DNA of 64,000 nt from Candidatus Zymogenaceae bacterium (lineage in GTDB: Bacteria; Desulfobacterota; Zymogenia; Zymogenales; Zymogenaceae): assembly GCA_016933535.1 (NCBI GenBank), contig JAFGAS010000061.1:1-64000 (forward strand). The letters run 5' to 3'. Positions within the stretch are counted from its first letter, which is position 1. Every line of letters begins with the position of its first letter. A program made the position numbers and the translations under genes. Below are positions 26,522 to 34,917 of this stretch, piece by piece. Below the pieces are notes generated by a model that saw nothing but the letters and a program-made list of their open reading frames with translations, ran no database searches and was not told the DNA's origin.

Positions 26522-27337
26522 TCATCGGGTAACCATACCGGAGAACATCGAACAGGTGAAAAAACCGTAGTAATCCGGATGATCCAGGATGAAGTCCGGT
26601 GACCCCGGCAGGCACAGACGCCGATACTCCGACCGGTCTTTCTGTGTCAGTTCCGATTCCACACCCGGCCAGCGCATCTCAAAGAGTGATACCAGTGCGT
26701 TGCGGAGCGCATCGCTCAGCGGGGCATGGGCGCCGCCGGCAAAGGTCCGGGCCGAGAGTTCCCGCAGGCCCGCATCACGGAACCATCCAAGGGCGCGCAA
26801 AAAGTGCCGTTCAGGCCCTTTCTCCTTAACGAAAGGGGCAATTCCCGAAGAGGTCGCATTAAGGCGGGCCTCCAGGACGGGATATCCCGTGAGCAGTCTC
26901 TCGGAGGACCAGGCGAAGATAGTAACGCCGCCGCCGGGCCTTACCACACGCGCAAGCTCCTTTACAGCCGACAGGGGTTCCAGAGAGGCGGAGTATCCCA
27001 CGCAATCGGAGCTCCATGCCCAGTCGAAGGCATCGTCTGCAAACGGAAGCTTGCTTACGCTGCCTTCCTGAAATAATATCTGTTCCGATAAACCGGACTT
27101 CTTTACGTTTTCCTGCGCATGGGCGAGGAACTCGGGGGATATATCAAGGCCGGTGACACGTCCGGCGGGTCCCACCGACTCCGCCAGCAACAAGGCCTGA
27201 AGACCGATTCCGCATCCTGCATCCAGCCCATGACTGCCCCTCGGGAGCCGAAGGGCCCGGATCGCCGAATAAACGGTTGGCTCTATTAAGGGATTTACTA
27301 CCGTCAACCTTTGTATATAGGCATCGGTTTCGGTCAT
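26522..27337 (-). CDS. SAM-dependent methyltransferase (class I)
   Basis: The 271-residue protein has a Rossmann methyltransferase core. Motif I is GLDAGCGIGLQALLLAE (about residue 37), followed by VTGLDISPEFLAHA, the post-I acidic strand and a motif IV-like DWAWSSDCVGY (about residue 105). It resembles UbiE/menaquinone-type small-molecule methyltransferases, but the substrate is unknown. AAGGA lies six bases before the ATG. The gene sits between two direct copies of a nuclease gene end, so it was probably placed there by a duplication or insertion event. Confidence 0.85.
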   Translation of the reverse strand: MTETDAYIQRLTVVNPLIEPTVYSAIRALRLPRGSHGLDAGCGIGLQALLLAESVGPAGRVTGLDISPEFLAHAQENVKKSGLSEQILFQEGSVSKLPFADDAFDWAWSSDCVGYSASLEPLSAVKELARVVRPGGGVTIFAWSSERLLTGYPVLEARLNATSSGIAPFVKEKGPERHFLRALGWFRDAGLRELSARTFAGGAHAPLSDALRNALVSLFEMRWPGVESELTQKDRSEYRRLCLPGSPDFILDHPDYYGFFTCSMFSGMVTR

Positions 27338-27454
27338 GTGCCGTCCTTTCTATCGGGGAGATTACAGGCCTTGATCAATCCGGGTCCGAAAGCAGGCGGC
27401 TCGCGATAACGGTGGTTCGAAACCACCTGCCCTCTTTCTCCCGTCGAGACCTCG

Positions 27455-27656
27455 CGTGAAGCCTGCTTTGCGGGAGCGATTATTCCTCCTCGATTTCGCC
27501 CAGGATATTCTTGATCACCCCCAGCCGGTCGGAGACGTCCTTTTTCCCCGCGATCCCCTTCCTTTCGATCCGTGCGATCTTGTCCTTGATATAGGCGAGG
27601 TCCCGTTTGAACTTTCCGGCAAATATCCCGATTTTTTCGCCGACTTCGGTTACCGA
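27455..27656. repeat. Direct repeat, genuine 3' end of the nuclease gene
   Basis: This is the second copy of the 202-base repeat described at 26277-26478; the offset is 1178 bases. Here it is continuous with the whole nuclease gene. The outer boundary (GTGAAGCCTGCTTTGCGGG) is itself related to the dispersed AAGCAGGCTTCGTGGGG palindromes. Confidence 0.85.
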
Positions 27657-29072
27657 GAGCGTGCGGAAGGCCTTGTTGGGCAGCAACTCCAGCGTCTCTC
27701 CCCAGTCGGGCACGTAGGTTTTAAGCGACAGTTCGGCCTGGAGCGTGCGGGCAAAATCGAACGCCGCCCGCTCCTCCCCGTGGACCACGAACGTCATGGG
27801 GGCCGATCCCCTGAAGTGCGACGCCCAGTCCAGCAGACCGTCCCGGTCGGCATGGGCCGACAGCCCGTTGATCGTGTATATCTTCGCGTTGACCTGGATC
27901 TCCTCCCCGAATATCCGGACCGTGTCGTCGCCGTTGACGATGCGCCGGCCCAGAGTTCCCTCGGCCTGAAAGCCCACAAAGATCACCGTGGTCTCGGGCC
28001 GCCAGAGGTTGTGGCGCAGGTGGTGCTTGATCCTGCCGCCGTCGCACATCCCCGAGGAAGAGATGATCACGGCGCTGCCCTTCAGGGTATTGATGGCCAT
28101 CGACTCCTCGGTGGAGCGGGTGAATTTCAGTGTCGGCATGTCCAGGGGCCGCTTACCCTCGGCCATCAGTCCGTTGATATCTTCGTCGAAGCAGTCGGGG
28201 TTGTTCTTGATGATCTGCGTGGCCGAGGTGGCCATGGGGCTGTCGACGATGACGGGGATGTTCGGCAGCTTTCCGGCGCGGGAGAGCTCGGCCAGGTAAT
28301 AGATGATCTCCTGGGTCCTGCCCACGGCAAACGACGGGATGATGACCTTGCCGCCCCGGCCGATGGTGGCAAGCAGCGCGTCGGTGAACTCCTCCTTGCT
28401 CTGTTCGATGGTCTTGTGCAGGCGGTTGCCGTAGGTCGACTCGATAAACAGGAAGTCGGCCTCGGTGATCACCGATGGATCCCGGATGATGGGCTGGTCG
28501 CTGGTGCCCACGTCGCCGGAAAAAACAAGCTTGGTCTTTTTCCCCCCGTCGGTCACCCAGACCTCCGCCATAGCGGAGCCCAGGATGTGGCCGGCGTCTC
28601 GGAAAATCACCTCCACTCCCGGCGCGGGGGAAAACGACCGGTCGTAGGTGACCGGGTCGAAGTGCGTCATGGCGCGCTCGGCGTCCTTCACCGTGTAGAG
28701 GGGGGGCGCCTCGCCCAGCCCCCGGCGCCGGTTCTTGCTGGTCTTCCAGCGCGATTCCATCTCCTGGATATGGGCGCTGTCGGCCAGCATCAGGCCGCAG
28801 AGGTCGGTGGTGGCCCGGGTGGCGTGGATGCGGCCCGAAAAACCGTCTTTGACGAGCTTGGGGATCAGCCCGCTGTGGTCGATGTGGGCGTGGGTCAAAA
28901 CGAGCGCGTTGATATCCCTCGGGTCGTAGATCGACTCGAGGTAGTTTCTGGCCACGAGGTCCCGCCTGCCCTGGAACATCCCGCAGTCCACCAGCACGTT
29001 AGCCGAATCGGTGGAGATTAAGAAAGACGACCCGGTGACGGTTCGCGTCCCGCCGATAAAGCTGATTTTCAT
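27480..29072 (-). CDS. Metallo-beta-lactamase/beta-CASP RNase-like hydrolase
   Basis: The 530-residue protein has an MBL core (ALVLTHAHIDHSG at about residue 55, RDAGHILGSAMAEV, FSGDVGT), a beta-CASP insert (IESTYGNRLH through the SSSGMCDGGRIKHHL segment) and the closing RNA-specificity motif with GLSAHADRDGLLDW and VHGEE. This is the architecture of RNA-processing exo/endonucleases such as YSH1-like and TTHA0252. A basic, helical C-terminal extension of about 60 residues follows. The start is ATG at 29072 (MKISFIGG, the first beta strand); the longer upstream frame is not needed. Its last 202 bases are duplicated at 26277. Confidence 0.9.
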   Translation of the reverse strand: MKISFIGGTRTVTGSSFLISTDSANVLVDCGMFQGRRDLVARNYLESIYDPRDINALVLTHAHIDHSGLIPKLVKDGFSGRIHATRATTDLCGLMLADSAHIQEMESRWKTSKNRRRGLGEAPPLYTVKDAERAMTHFDPVTYDRSFSPAPGVEVIFRDAGHILGSAMAEVWVTDGGKKTKLVFSGDVGTSDQPIIRDPSVITEADFLFIESTYGNRLHKTIEQSKEEFTDALLATIGRGGKVIIPSFAVGRTQEIIYYLAELSRAGKLPNIPVIVDSPMATSATQIIKNNPDCFDEDINGLMAEGKRPLDMPTLKFTRSTEESMAINTLKGSAVIISSSGMCDGGRIKHHLRHNLWRPETTVIFVGFQAEGTLGRRIVNGDDTVRIFGEEIQVNAKIYTINGLSAHADRDGLLDWASHFRGSAPMTFVVHGEERAAFDFARTLQAELSLKTYVPDWGETLELLPNKAFRTLSVTEVGEKIGIFAGKFKRDLAYIKDKIARIERKGIAGKKDVSDRLGVIKNILGEIEEE

Positions 29073-29615
29073 GGCGCACCCACTATAGAGATAACAGGTA
29101 TTCGAATCATACCAGAGGACGCGGTGTCTTTCAACAGTTTTGACGGCACCGCAGAGAACCGCAAGAAAGCACCTCATCACAAAGACAATAATACACTCAG
29201 AACAGGCGATAAAGGTCTGAGAGGGCGCGAAATATCGGCACATTCCTCCGTTCTTGCAGATAAAGGCGCTTTTTATTGTTCCACTGAACCGGAAACGAGA
29301 AGGTCCGGTACAAAGGCACGGAGACACGTAGGATAGGCGCTAAAAGGAGAAAAATCCCCGCATATCGGTGTTATCCTCTGTGTTCGTGGGCAGGGAGACC
29401 CTCATCAGATGCCCTTAAAGCGGTACGGAGAATTATCAGCACACAGGCACAAAGAAACGGGTTATAATGGAACATCAAAGCGGGCGCGGGCTGACCTGGG
29501 GCACCTTCTCTTTGGACTTGACCAAAGCCCTTTGGTGTGATACGTAATAAAATGGTGCGGTAGATAGGTGTTATTACGGGTATCCAGCCAGTACAATAAG
29601 TAAGGGATTACCGTC
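29073..29615. other. Gene-free stretch with decayed repeats
   Basis: No credible gene in 543 bases. It contains fragments such as ACCGCAGAGAACCGCAAGAA (about 29147), GGTACAAAGGCACGGAGACACG (first 20 bases from about 29307), CCTCTGTGTTCGTGGG (about 29375) and CACACAGGCACAAAGAAACG (about 29440). These look like diverged copies, in both orientations, of a short intergenic repeat with a core like ACAAAGGCACGGAG. Confidence 0.5.
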
Positions 29616-30863
29616 TTGTCCGATTCCGACTACCCGAAGCTGCGCAACGTCGAGTTTGTCCCCACCAGCGTCGGGGGAAGGCAGGGCCTCGTGCTCCGGG
29701 ACCCTTTTTGCTACACCGACAAGATCCTCTTCGTTCCCCGGGAGGTGGTGGGGATTATTCAATTCTTTGACGGTACCAAGACCTACCGGGAGATCCGCGA
29801 GGAGATCTTCCGCCGCTCGGGGAGCACCGTGGCCGAGGACGACATAAAAAAAATCGCCGACGAGCTGGATGACAGCCACTACCTGTTCAGCGAATCCTTC
29901 CTGAAGCAAAAGCGGCACATCGACGAGGACTTCTTCGGCTCCCCGATCCGCGTGCCCGCCCACGCGGGCGCGGGCTACTCGGCCGATCCCCAAGAACTGA
30001 GGTCCGAGCTCGCGTCCTATTTTTCCGCCGCCGCCGCCGACGCCGGGGACGGCCAGCCCCACGGCGCGCTTGCGGCGGCCATCGCCCCGCATATCAGCAT
30101 AAACGCCGGGGGCGCCAGTTTTGCCCGCGTCTACGAGGCGATCAGGGCGGCGGGGCCGGCCGACCTCTACGTGATCCTGGGCGTCGGCCATGCCGGAATC
30201 GAGGAGCTCTTTGCCGGCACCACGAAGGACTTCGCAACTCCCCTGGGGACGGCCGCCACCGACCGCGCGTTCATGGACGACCTCTCGCGGCGCTTCGGCG
30301 ATCGGCTCTTCGGCGGCCAGATACTCCACCGGACGGAGCACACCATCGAATTTCAGACGGTCTTCTTGAAATATGTCTTCGGCGACGCCCCCTTTACCAT
30401 CGCGCCGATCCTGACCTCTTTTCCCCATACGATCTTCCTCCACGACCGGTTTTCGGACGTCAGGGCCGTGGCCGAGGACTTCATCGGGGCGCTCAGGGGG
30501 GCGCTGGCGGCCTATCCGGGCCGGGCGGTGGTGCTGGCCTCCGTCGATTTCTCGCACGTGGGGGTCAAGTATGGGGATGATGACCCCCCGACTGCCGAAG
30601 ATATCCAGCAGGTAAAGGAGCGGGACCGCGAAATGATCGAGGTCATCGCGGCCGGCGATGCCCGGGGGTTTCTCGAACACATCGCCGCCGATGATGACGG
30701 GCGCAGGATCTGCGGATTCCCGGCGATCTATACGATGCTCTCGGTCATCGACGGGGCAAAGGGAAGGCTCATCGCGTACGACGCCACGGTAATGGACCAG
30801 GATAACTCCACCGTCACCTTTGCGGGAATGACATTCGGCGCCGCGCCGCGGCACAAACCATAA
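29616..30863 (+). CDS. MEMO1-family protein with an extra N-terminal domain
   Basis: The 415-residue protein has a C-terminal MEMO domain (about residues 115-410), known as AmmeMemoRadiSam system protein B and related to class III dioxygenases. The H-containing strands AAIAPHISINAGG, VILGVGHAG, RTEHTIEFQTVFL and ASVDFSHVG hold putative metal-site residues. The first 110 or so residues form a separate domain with a helix-turn-helix-like stretch (TYREIREEIFRRSG, then IKKIADEL). The start TTG at 29616 is the best available, with AAGGG 10 bases upstream. The usual partners (AMMECR1 and a radical SAM protein) are not adjacent. The reaction is unknown. Confidence 0.85.
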   Translation: MSDSDYPKLRNVEFVPTSVGGRQGLVLRDPFCYTDKILFVPREVVGIIQFFDGTKTYREIREEIFRRSGSTVAEDDIKKIADELDDSHYLFSESFLKQKRHIDEDFFGSPIRVPAHAGAGYSADPQELRSELASYFSAAAADAGDGQPHGALAAAIAPHISINAGGASFARVYEAIRAAGPADLYVILGVGHAGIEELFAGTTKDFATPLGTAATDRAFMDDLSRRFGDRLFGGQILHRTEHTIEFQTVFLKYVFGDAPFTIAPILTSFPHTIFLHDRFSDVRAVAEDFIGALRGALAAYPGRAVVLASVDFSHVGVKYGDDDPPTAEDIQQVKERDREMIEVIAAGDARGFLEHIAADDDGRRICGFPAIYTMLSVIDGAKGRLIAYDATVMDQDNSTVTFAGMTFGAAPRHKP

Positions 30864-31034
30864 GCGGAAAAACGGCGCCGCAGGAAAGGCGCCTCGGGCG
30901 CAGGCCGCGGGCGCGACCGGGAGCCGCGAGCCGATCGACAGCGGCCGGCGGGCAATAGTCAACATCTAACGAGTTAATAGGGGGGGACAATCGCTATCTT
31001 TAGACGATCCAAGAAAGCCGTCCTCATCGTCCCC

Positions 31035-32174
31035 GTGGGATTTGAGGCGTACAATTACGGGCCGGGCCACCCGTTGCGGTGGGAACGGGTGACCTACGCA
31101 ATGGATCTGATCCGAAATTACGGGATGGATCGGCTCCCGAACGCGCTTTATCTCTCCCCGCCTCCCGCGACCGTCCAGGATGTCCTTTCGTATCACGACC
31201 CCGGCTACGTTGGTGCGCTGCAAACGGCAAACGACGGGAACTACCTGCCCGAGCTGGAAAAATATAACATCGGCCCCGGCGACAACCCGGTCTTTCCCGG
31301 GATCTTTGACTTTTCGCTGGCCGTCCTCGGCAACACCCTAGCGGCCGCCCGGGCCGTGGCCGACGGCTCGGCGTGGGCCGCGTTCAACATGGCCGGCGGA
31401 ATGCACCACTCCATGCGGGACAAGGCCGCGGGTTTCTGTTTTGTTAACGATATCGTCATCGCGATAAACTACCTGCTCAAGAAGCGCCTCAAGGTGATGT
31501 ACGTGGACATCGACGCCCATCACGGCGACGGCGTCCAGGCCGCCTTTTACGACAACGACCGTGTATTGACTCTATCGTATCATGAAAGCGGAAAATCGCT
31601 GTTCCCCGGCACCGGATTTACCGGGGAGATCGGTCGAGACAAGGGAAGAGGCTATTCGGTCAACGTGCCGCTGCGCTATGGGACCGACGACCGCACTTTT
31701 ACCTGGGCGTTTGACGATACCTTTATCCCGATCATCGAGAAATTTTCCCCCGACGTGCTGGTATCCCAGGTTGGCTGCGACATGATGCTGACCGATCCCC
31801 TGGCAAACCTGAACCTGACCTCCCACGGCTACCTCCATGCGATAACCACGATGCGGCAGCGGGCAAAGCGGTGGATCGCGCTGGGCGGCGGCGGATACAA
31901 TCACTATAATACCGCCCGGCTCTGGACGATGGTCTGGGCGGTCATGAACGATATGGCGATCCCGGATAAGCTCCCCGAAAAGTTCGTGCAAAAGGCCAAG
32001 GATGAGGGCTTTGATCTTCATGGCCTTGCTGATCAACCGTTTCGACTAGACGAATGGCGCAAGCAGGAAGTGATGATAGAGGCGGGAAAGAGCATCCGGG
32101 ATGTCCAACGGGACGTCTTCGGCCTGCTCAAGATCAAGATGAAGAAGAGATTCTTCGACGATATCTTCTCATGA
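31035..32174 (+). CDS. Histone deacetylase/AcuC family protein
   Basis: The protein of 379 or more residues is a zinc-dependent deacetylase of the arginase/deacetylase fold; bacterial members act on acetylated polyamines, acetoin-pathway proteins or other amides. YGPGHPLRWERV at the N-terminus, GGMHHSMRDKAAGFCFVND (catalytic His pair), the zinc-site DIDAHHGDGVQAAFY and LGGGGYN near residue 285 are all intact. The first start codon is the GTG at 31035, but an in-frame coding-like stretch of about 15 codons lies upstream (30990-31034) with only ATC codons as possible starts behind a run of seven Gs. The true start may therefore be earlier. Confidence 0.88.
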   Translation: MGFEAYNYGPGHPLRWERVTYAMDLIRNYGMDRLPNALYLSPPPATVQDVLSYHDPGYVGALQTANDGNYLPELEKYNIGPGDNPVFPGIFDFSLAVLGNTLAAARAVADGSAWAAFNMAGGMHHSMRDKAAGFCFVNDIVIAINYLLKKRLKVMYVDIDAHHGDGVQAAFYDNDRVLTLSYHESGKSLFPGTGFTGEIGRDKGRGYSVNVPLRYGTDDRTFTWAFDDTFIPIIEKFSPDVLVSQVGCDMMLTDPLANLNLTSHGYLHAITTMRQRAKRWIALGGGGYNHYNTARLWTMVWAVMNDMAIPDKLPEKFVQKAKDEGFDLHGLADQPFRLDEWRKQEVMIEAGKSIRDVQRDVFGLLKIKMKKRFFDDIFS

Positions 32175-32278
32175 TGTGACCCGTGTCCGCGCCCGCTTAC
32201 GTCCTGTTATATTCGTTTGCTCTACGGGGGGAAGCGTCCGGCTTTCCCCTTTGGATTTTGACCGGTTTGGAGCATCGT

Positions 32279-33847
32279 ATGCCCCTGACGAGGCTTATTG
32301 AGGCGCTGAAAGATCGGCGCGCCTATCCCCATCGCCCAAAGACGGTGCACGTCTTGCAGACCCATATCTCGGCCGTCTTTATCGCCGATGATCTCGTATT
32401 CAAGATCAAAAAACCCGTGGACTTCGGTTTCCTGGACTTTTCCGACCTGGACAAGCGGAAATACTATTGTGAGGAAGAGGCCAGGCTCAACGCGAGGCTC
32501 TGTCCCGATATCTACCTCGGCGTCGTGCCGATAACCGACAACGGCACGCATATCGAAATCCAAGGAAACGGCACGGTCGTCGAATACGGCGTCAAGATGA
32601 AGCGCCTTGACGAAGACTCGATGATGAACGGGCTCTTGGATCGGGGCTTGGTGACGTCCGGTGACGTGGGCCGGATCGCCGGCGTCCTGGAACCATTCTA
32701 TCGCAGCGTCCGGACCGGCCCGCGAATAGACCGATACGGGACAATACCGGTCATCGGGCTCAACTGCGACGAAAACTTCAATCAAACCAGACCCTACATC
32801 GGCAAGACCATATCGGCCCAGCACTTCGAGTCCATCAAGGGATTTACTGAGCGTGTTTTCAAGACCGGGGCCGGCCTCTTTGAGGAGCGGGTGCGGGGCG
32901 GGTTCATCCGGGAGGGGCACGGCGACCTCCACTCCCGAAACATCTGTATAACTGCGCAGGACGTCTATATCTATGACTGCATAGAGTTCAACGAACGGTT
33001 CAGGATGGGAGACGTGGCGCAGGATATCGCCTTTCTCTCAATGGACCTCGACTCTTTCCGATATCCGGCACTCTCGCGCTTTTTCATCGACGAGTACGTG
33101 CGGCTGTCGGGCGATACGGGGCTGGGCGCCCTTATCGATTTCTATGCCTGTTATCACGCCTTTTCCCGGGGAAAGGTCATGAGTTTTGAGCTGGGTGAAG
33201 AAGAGATCGATACCGAGGAAAAGCAGCGTGCCGCTTTAAGGGCCCGTGCCTACTTTCACCTGGCCCACCACTACGCGGTAAAGGAGACAAGCCCCTTTCT
33301 GGCGATTACGTTCGGGCTGGCAGGCACCGGCAAGAGCAGGGTCGCCGACCTGTTGGCCGACGAGATGGATTTTCAGGTTATCAGGTCCGACGAGATACGC
33401 AAGGAAATCGCCGGTATCGATCGCGATGAACACCGCTACGGCGGATTCGGAGACGGGATCTACTCGAAACATATGACCGAAAATACTTACAATACCCTCT
33501 TTGACCGGGCGCGCCGGCTCCTTTCGGATAATCGGTCGGTGATCCTGGACGCCTGCTTTCTCAAGGAGGATGAAAGGAGACGGGCCCGCGAGATCGCCGA
33601 AGAAACAGGCTCTCGTTTCTTGATCCTCGCGACGACGTGTCCGGACGATGTCGTGGAAAAAAGGATTCGGCGGCGGATGAGCCAAGAGAGTGTCTCCGAC
33701 GGGACCTTTGAGGTTTACCAGAGACAAAAGCTGCTCCGCCAACCCCTGACGGACACCGAACAGGCCGACGCCCTCGGCCTGGACACGACCCGGGACGAAC
33801 AGGTCAACCTGCGTGCGGCCGTCGGCCGCCTGCTGTTGGGCGAATAA
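32279..33847 (+). CDS. Aminoglycoside-phosphotransferase-like/P-loop kinase fusion
   Basis: The 522-residue fusion has an N-terminal protein-kinase-like (APH) domain of about 330 residues and a C-terminal AAA/zeta-like P-loop kinase. In the first domain, LQTHISAVFIADDLVFKIKKPV is the ATP lysine region (from about residue 22, K in KIKKP), GHGDLHSRNI the catalytic loop and YDCIEFN the metal-binding segment. In the second, FGLAGTGKSRVADLLA is Walker A. The start is ATG at 32279, six bases after GGAG at 32269-32272; the in-frame GTG at 32183 is not supported. These fusions are widespread but unassigned in function. Confidence 0.87.
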   Translation: MPLTRLIEALKDRRAYPHRPKTVHVLQTHISAVFIADDLVFKIKKPVDFGFLDFSDLDKRKYYCEEEARLNARLCPDIYLGVVPITDNGTHIEIQGNGTVVEYGVKMKRLDEDSMMNGLLDRGLVTSGDVGRIAGVLEPFYRSVRTGPRIDRYGTIPVIGLNCDENFNQTRPYIGKTISAQHFESIKGFTERVFKTGAGLFEERVRGGFIREGHGDLHSRNICITAQDVYIYDCIEFNERFRMGDVAQDIAFLSMDLDSFRYPALSRFFIDEYVRLSGDTGLGALIDFYACYHAFSRGKVMSFELGEEEIDTEEKQRAALRARAYFHLAHHYAVKETSPFLAITFGLAGTGKSRVADLLADEMDFQVIRSDEIRKEIAGIDRDEHRYGGFGDGIYSKHMTENTYNTLFDRARRLLSDNRSVILDACFLKEDERRRAREIAEETGSRFLILATTCPDDVVEKRIRRRMSQESVSDGTFEVYQRQKLLRQPLTDTEQADALGLDTTRDEQVNLRAAVGRLLLGE

Positions 33848-33889
33848 TTTGTGTGACCGTCTTCACAGAACGGGAGGTCGTTTCCTGAG

Positions 33890-34894
33890 ATGATAGCAAC
33901 AACGGACGCGATGAAGAAACAATACGACGTCTGCGGGATCGGCAGCCCGCTGCTTGATTTTATCGTCGAGGTGGACGAGGGCCTGCTGGCCGAGATCGAT
34001 ATGAAAAAGGGCCGGATGCACCTTATCGACGAGGGACAGAGCAAGCGCATCCTCGGAATGATCGAGCGCTTTCGGGTCAAGACCGCGCCCGGCGGCTCGT
34101 CGGCCAACACGCTGGCCGGTGTCAGTGCGCTCGGGGGCAGCGCCGTCTTCCTGGGCAAGATCGGCGACGATTACCACGGCACGGTATACGAACAGAGCAC
34201 CGTGGATTCCGGGGTCTCTTCGCGGCTGGCAAGGCATAAATCGGGGACGACCGGGCATGCCATCACGTTTATCACGCCGGATTCGGAGCGTACCTTTGCC
34301 ACCCATCTGGGGGCCGCGCTCCATTTTCGCACCGAAGATGTCCTGGACGACGATATCAGGCAGAGCCGGATCCTGCACATCGAGGGGTACCAGCTGGAAG
34401 ATCCCGAGCTCAAACAAACCTGTATCCACGCGATCCAGGTCACCCGGGCGTCGGGGGGCAAGGTTTCCATCGACCTTGCCGACCCCGCCCTCATCGGCAG
34501 GAACCTCGAACCGATCAGGGACCTGGTGAGGGAGTATGCCGATATCATCTTCGTCAACGAGCTGGAGGCCCGGGCATTTACGGGGACCGACGACGAGGAA
34601 CAGGCGCTGTCTCAGATATATGACGTATGCGAGGTGGCTGTTGTCAAGCTCGGTGACCGGGGCAGCCTCATCAAGGCCGAGGGTAAGGTTATCAGGGTGC
34701 CTATTTATCCCGTTCAGGTCGTCAACAGCAACGGGGCGGGAGACGCCTACGCGGCCGGTATACTTTTTTCCATCACCCACGGTATCGACTATGAGCGGGC
34801 CGGGAAAATCGCCGCATACGTCGCCGCGCAAGTCGTCGGCAGCGTTGGGGCACGGCCTGATAGGAGCCTGATCGACGAGATAAGGAATTTATGA
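33890..34894 (+). CDS. PfkB-family sugar/nucleoside kinase, adenosine-kinase-like
   Basis: The 334-residue ribokinase-fold kinase opens with GIGSPLLDFIVEV and has GGSSANTLAG (substrate loop, about residue 65), IFVNELEARAFTG and the C-terminal signature NSNGAGDAYAAGI with the catalytic Asp. The overall pattern, with an N-terminal SPLLD motif, resembles adenosine kinases more than fructose kinases, but the substrate is not proved. Two starts are possible, ATG at 33890 or at 33911. The stop overlaps the following ATG at 34891. Confidence 0.87.
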   Translation: MIATTDAMKKQYDVCGIGSPLLDFIVEVDEGLLAEIDMKKGRMHLIDEGQSKRILGMIERFRVKTAPGGSSANTLAGVSALGGSAVFLGKIGDDYHGTVYEQSTVDSGVSSRLARHKSGTTGHAITFITPDSERTFATHLGAALHFRTEDVLDDDIRQSRILHIEGYQLEDPELKQTCIHAIQVTRASGGKVSIDLADPALIGRNLEPIRDLVREYADIIFVNELEARAFTGTDDEEQALSQIYDVCEVAVVKLGDRGSLIKAEGKVIRVPIYPVQVVNSNGAGDAYAAGILFSITHGIDYERAGKIAAYVAAQVVGSVGARPDRSLIDEIRNL

Positions 34895-34917
34895 AACATA
34901 AGCAAAGGAGAACTTCG

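Noticed and set aside
27456-29021. Long plus-strand open frame opposite the nuclease gene
   Set aside because: It mirrors the MBL/beta-CASP coding sequence and shows no recognisable motif or ribosome-binding site. The similar short frame at 26278 only reflects the duplicated fragment.
29095-29116. A T-arm-like sequence, GGTAT-TCGAATC-ATACC
   Set aside because: The loop is out of register with the tRNA consensus and no acceptor, D or anticodon arms can be built around it.
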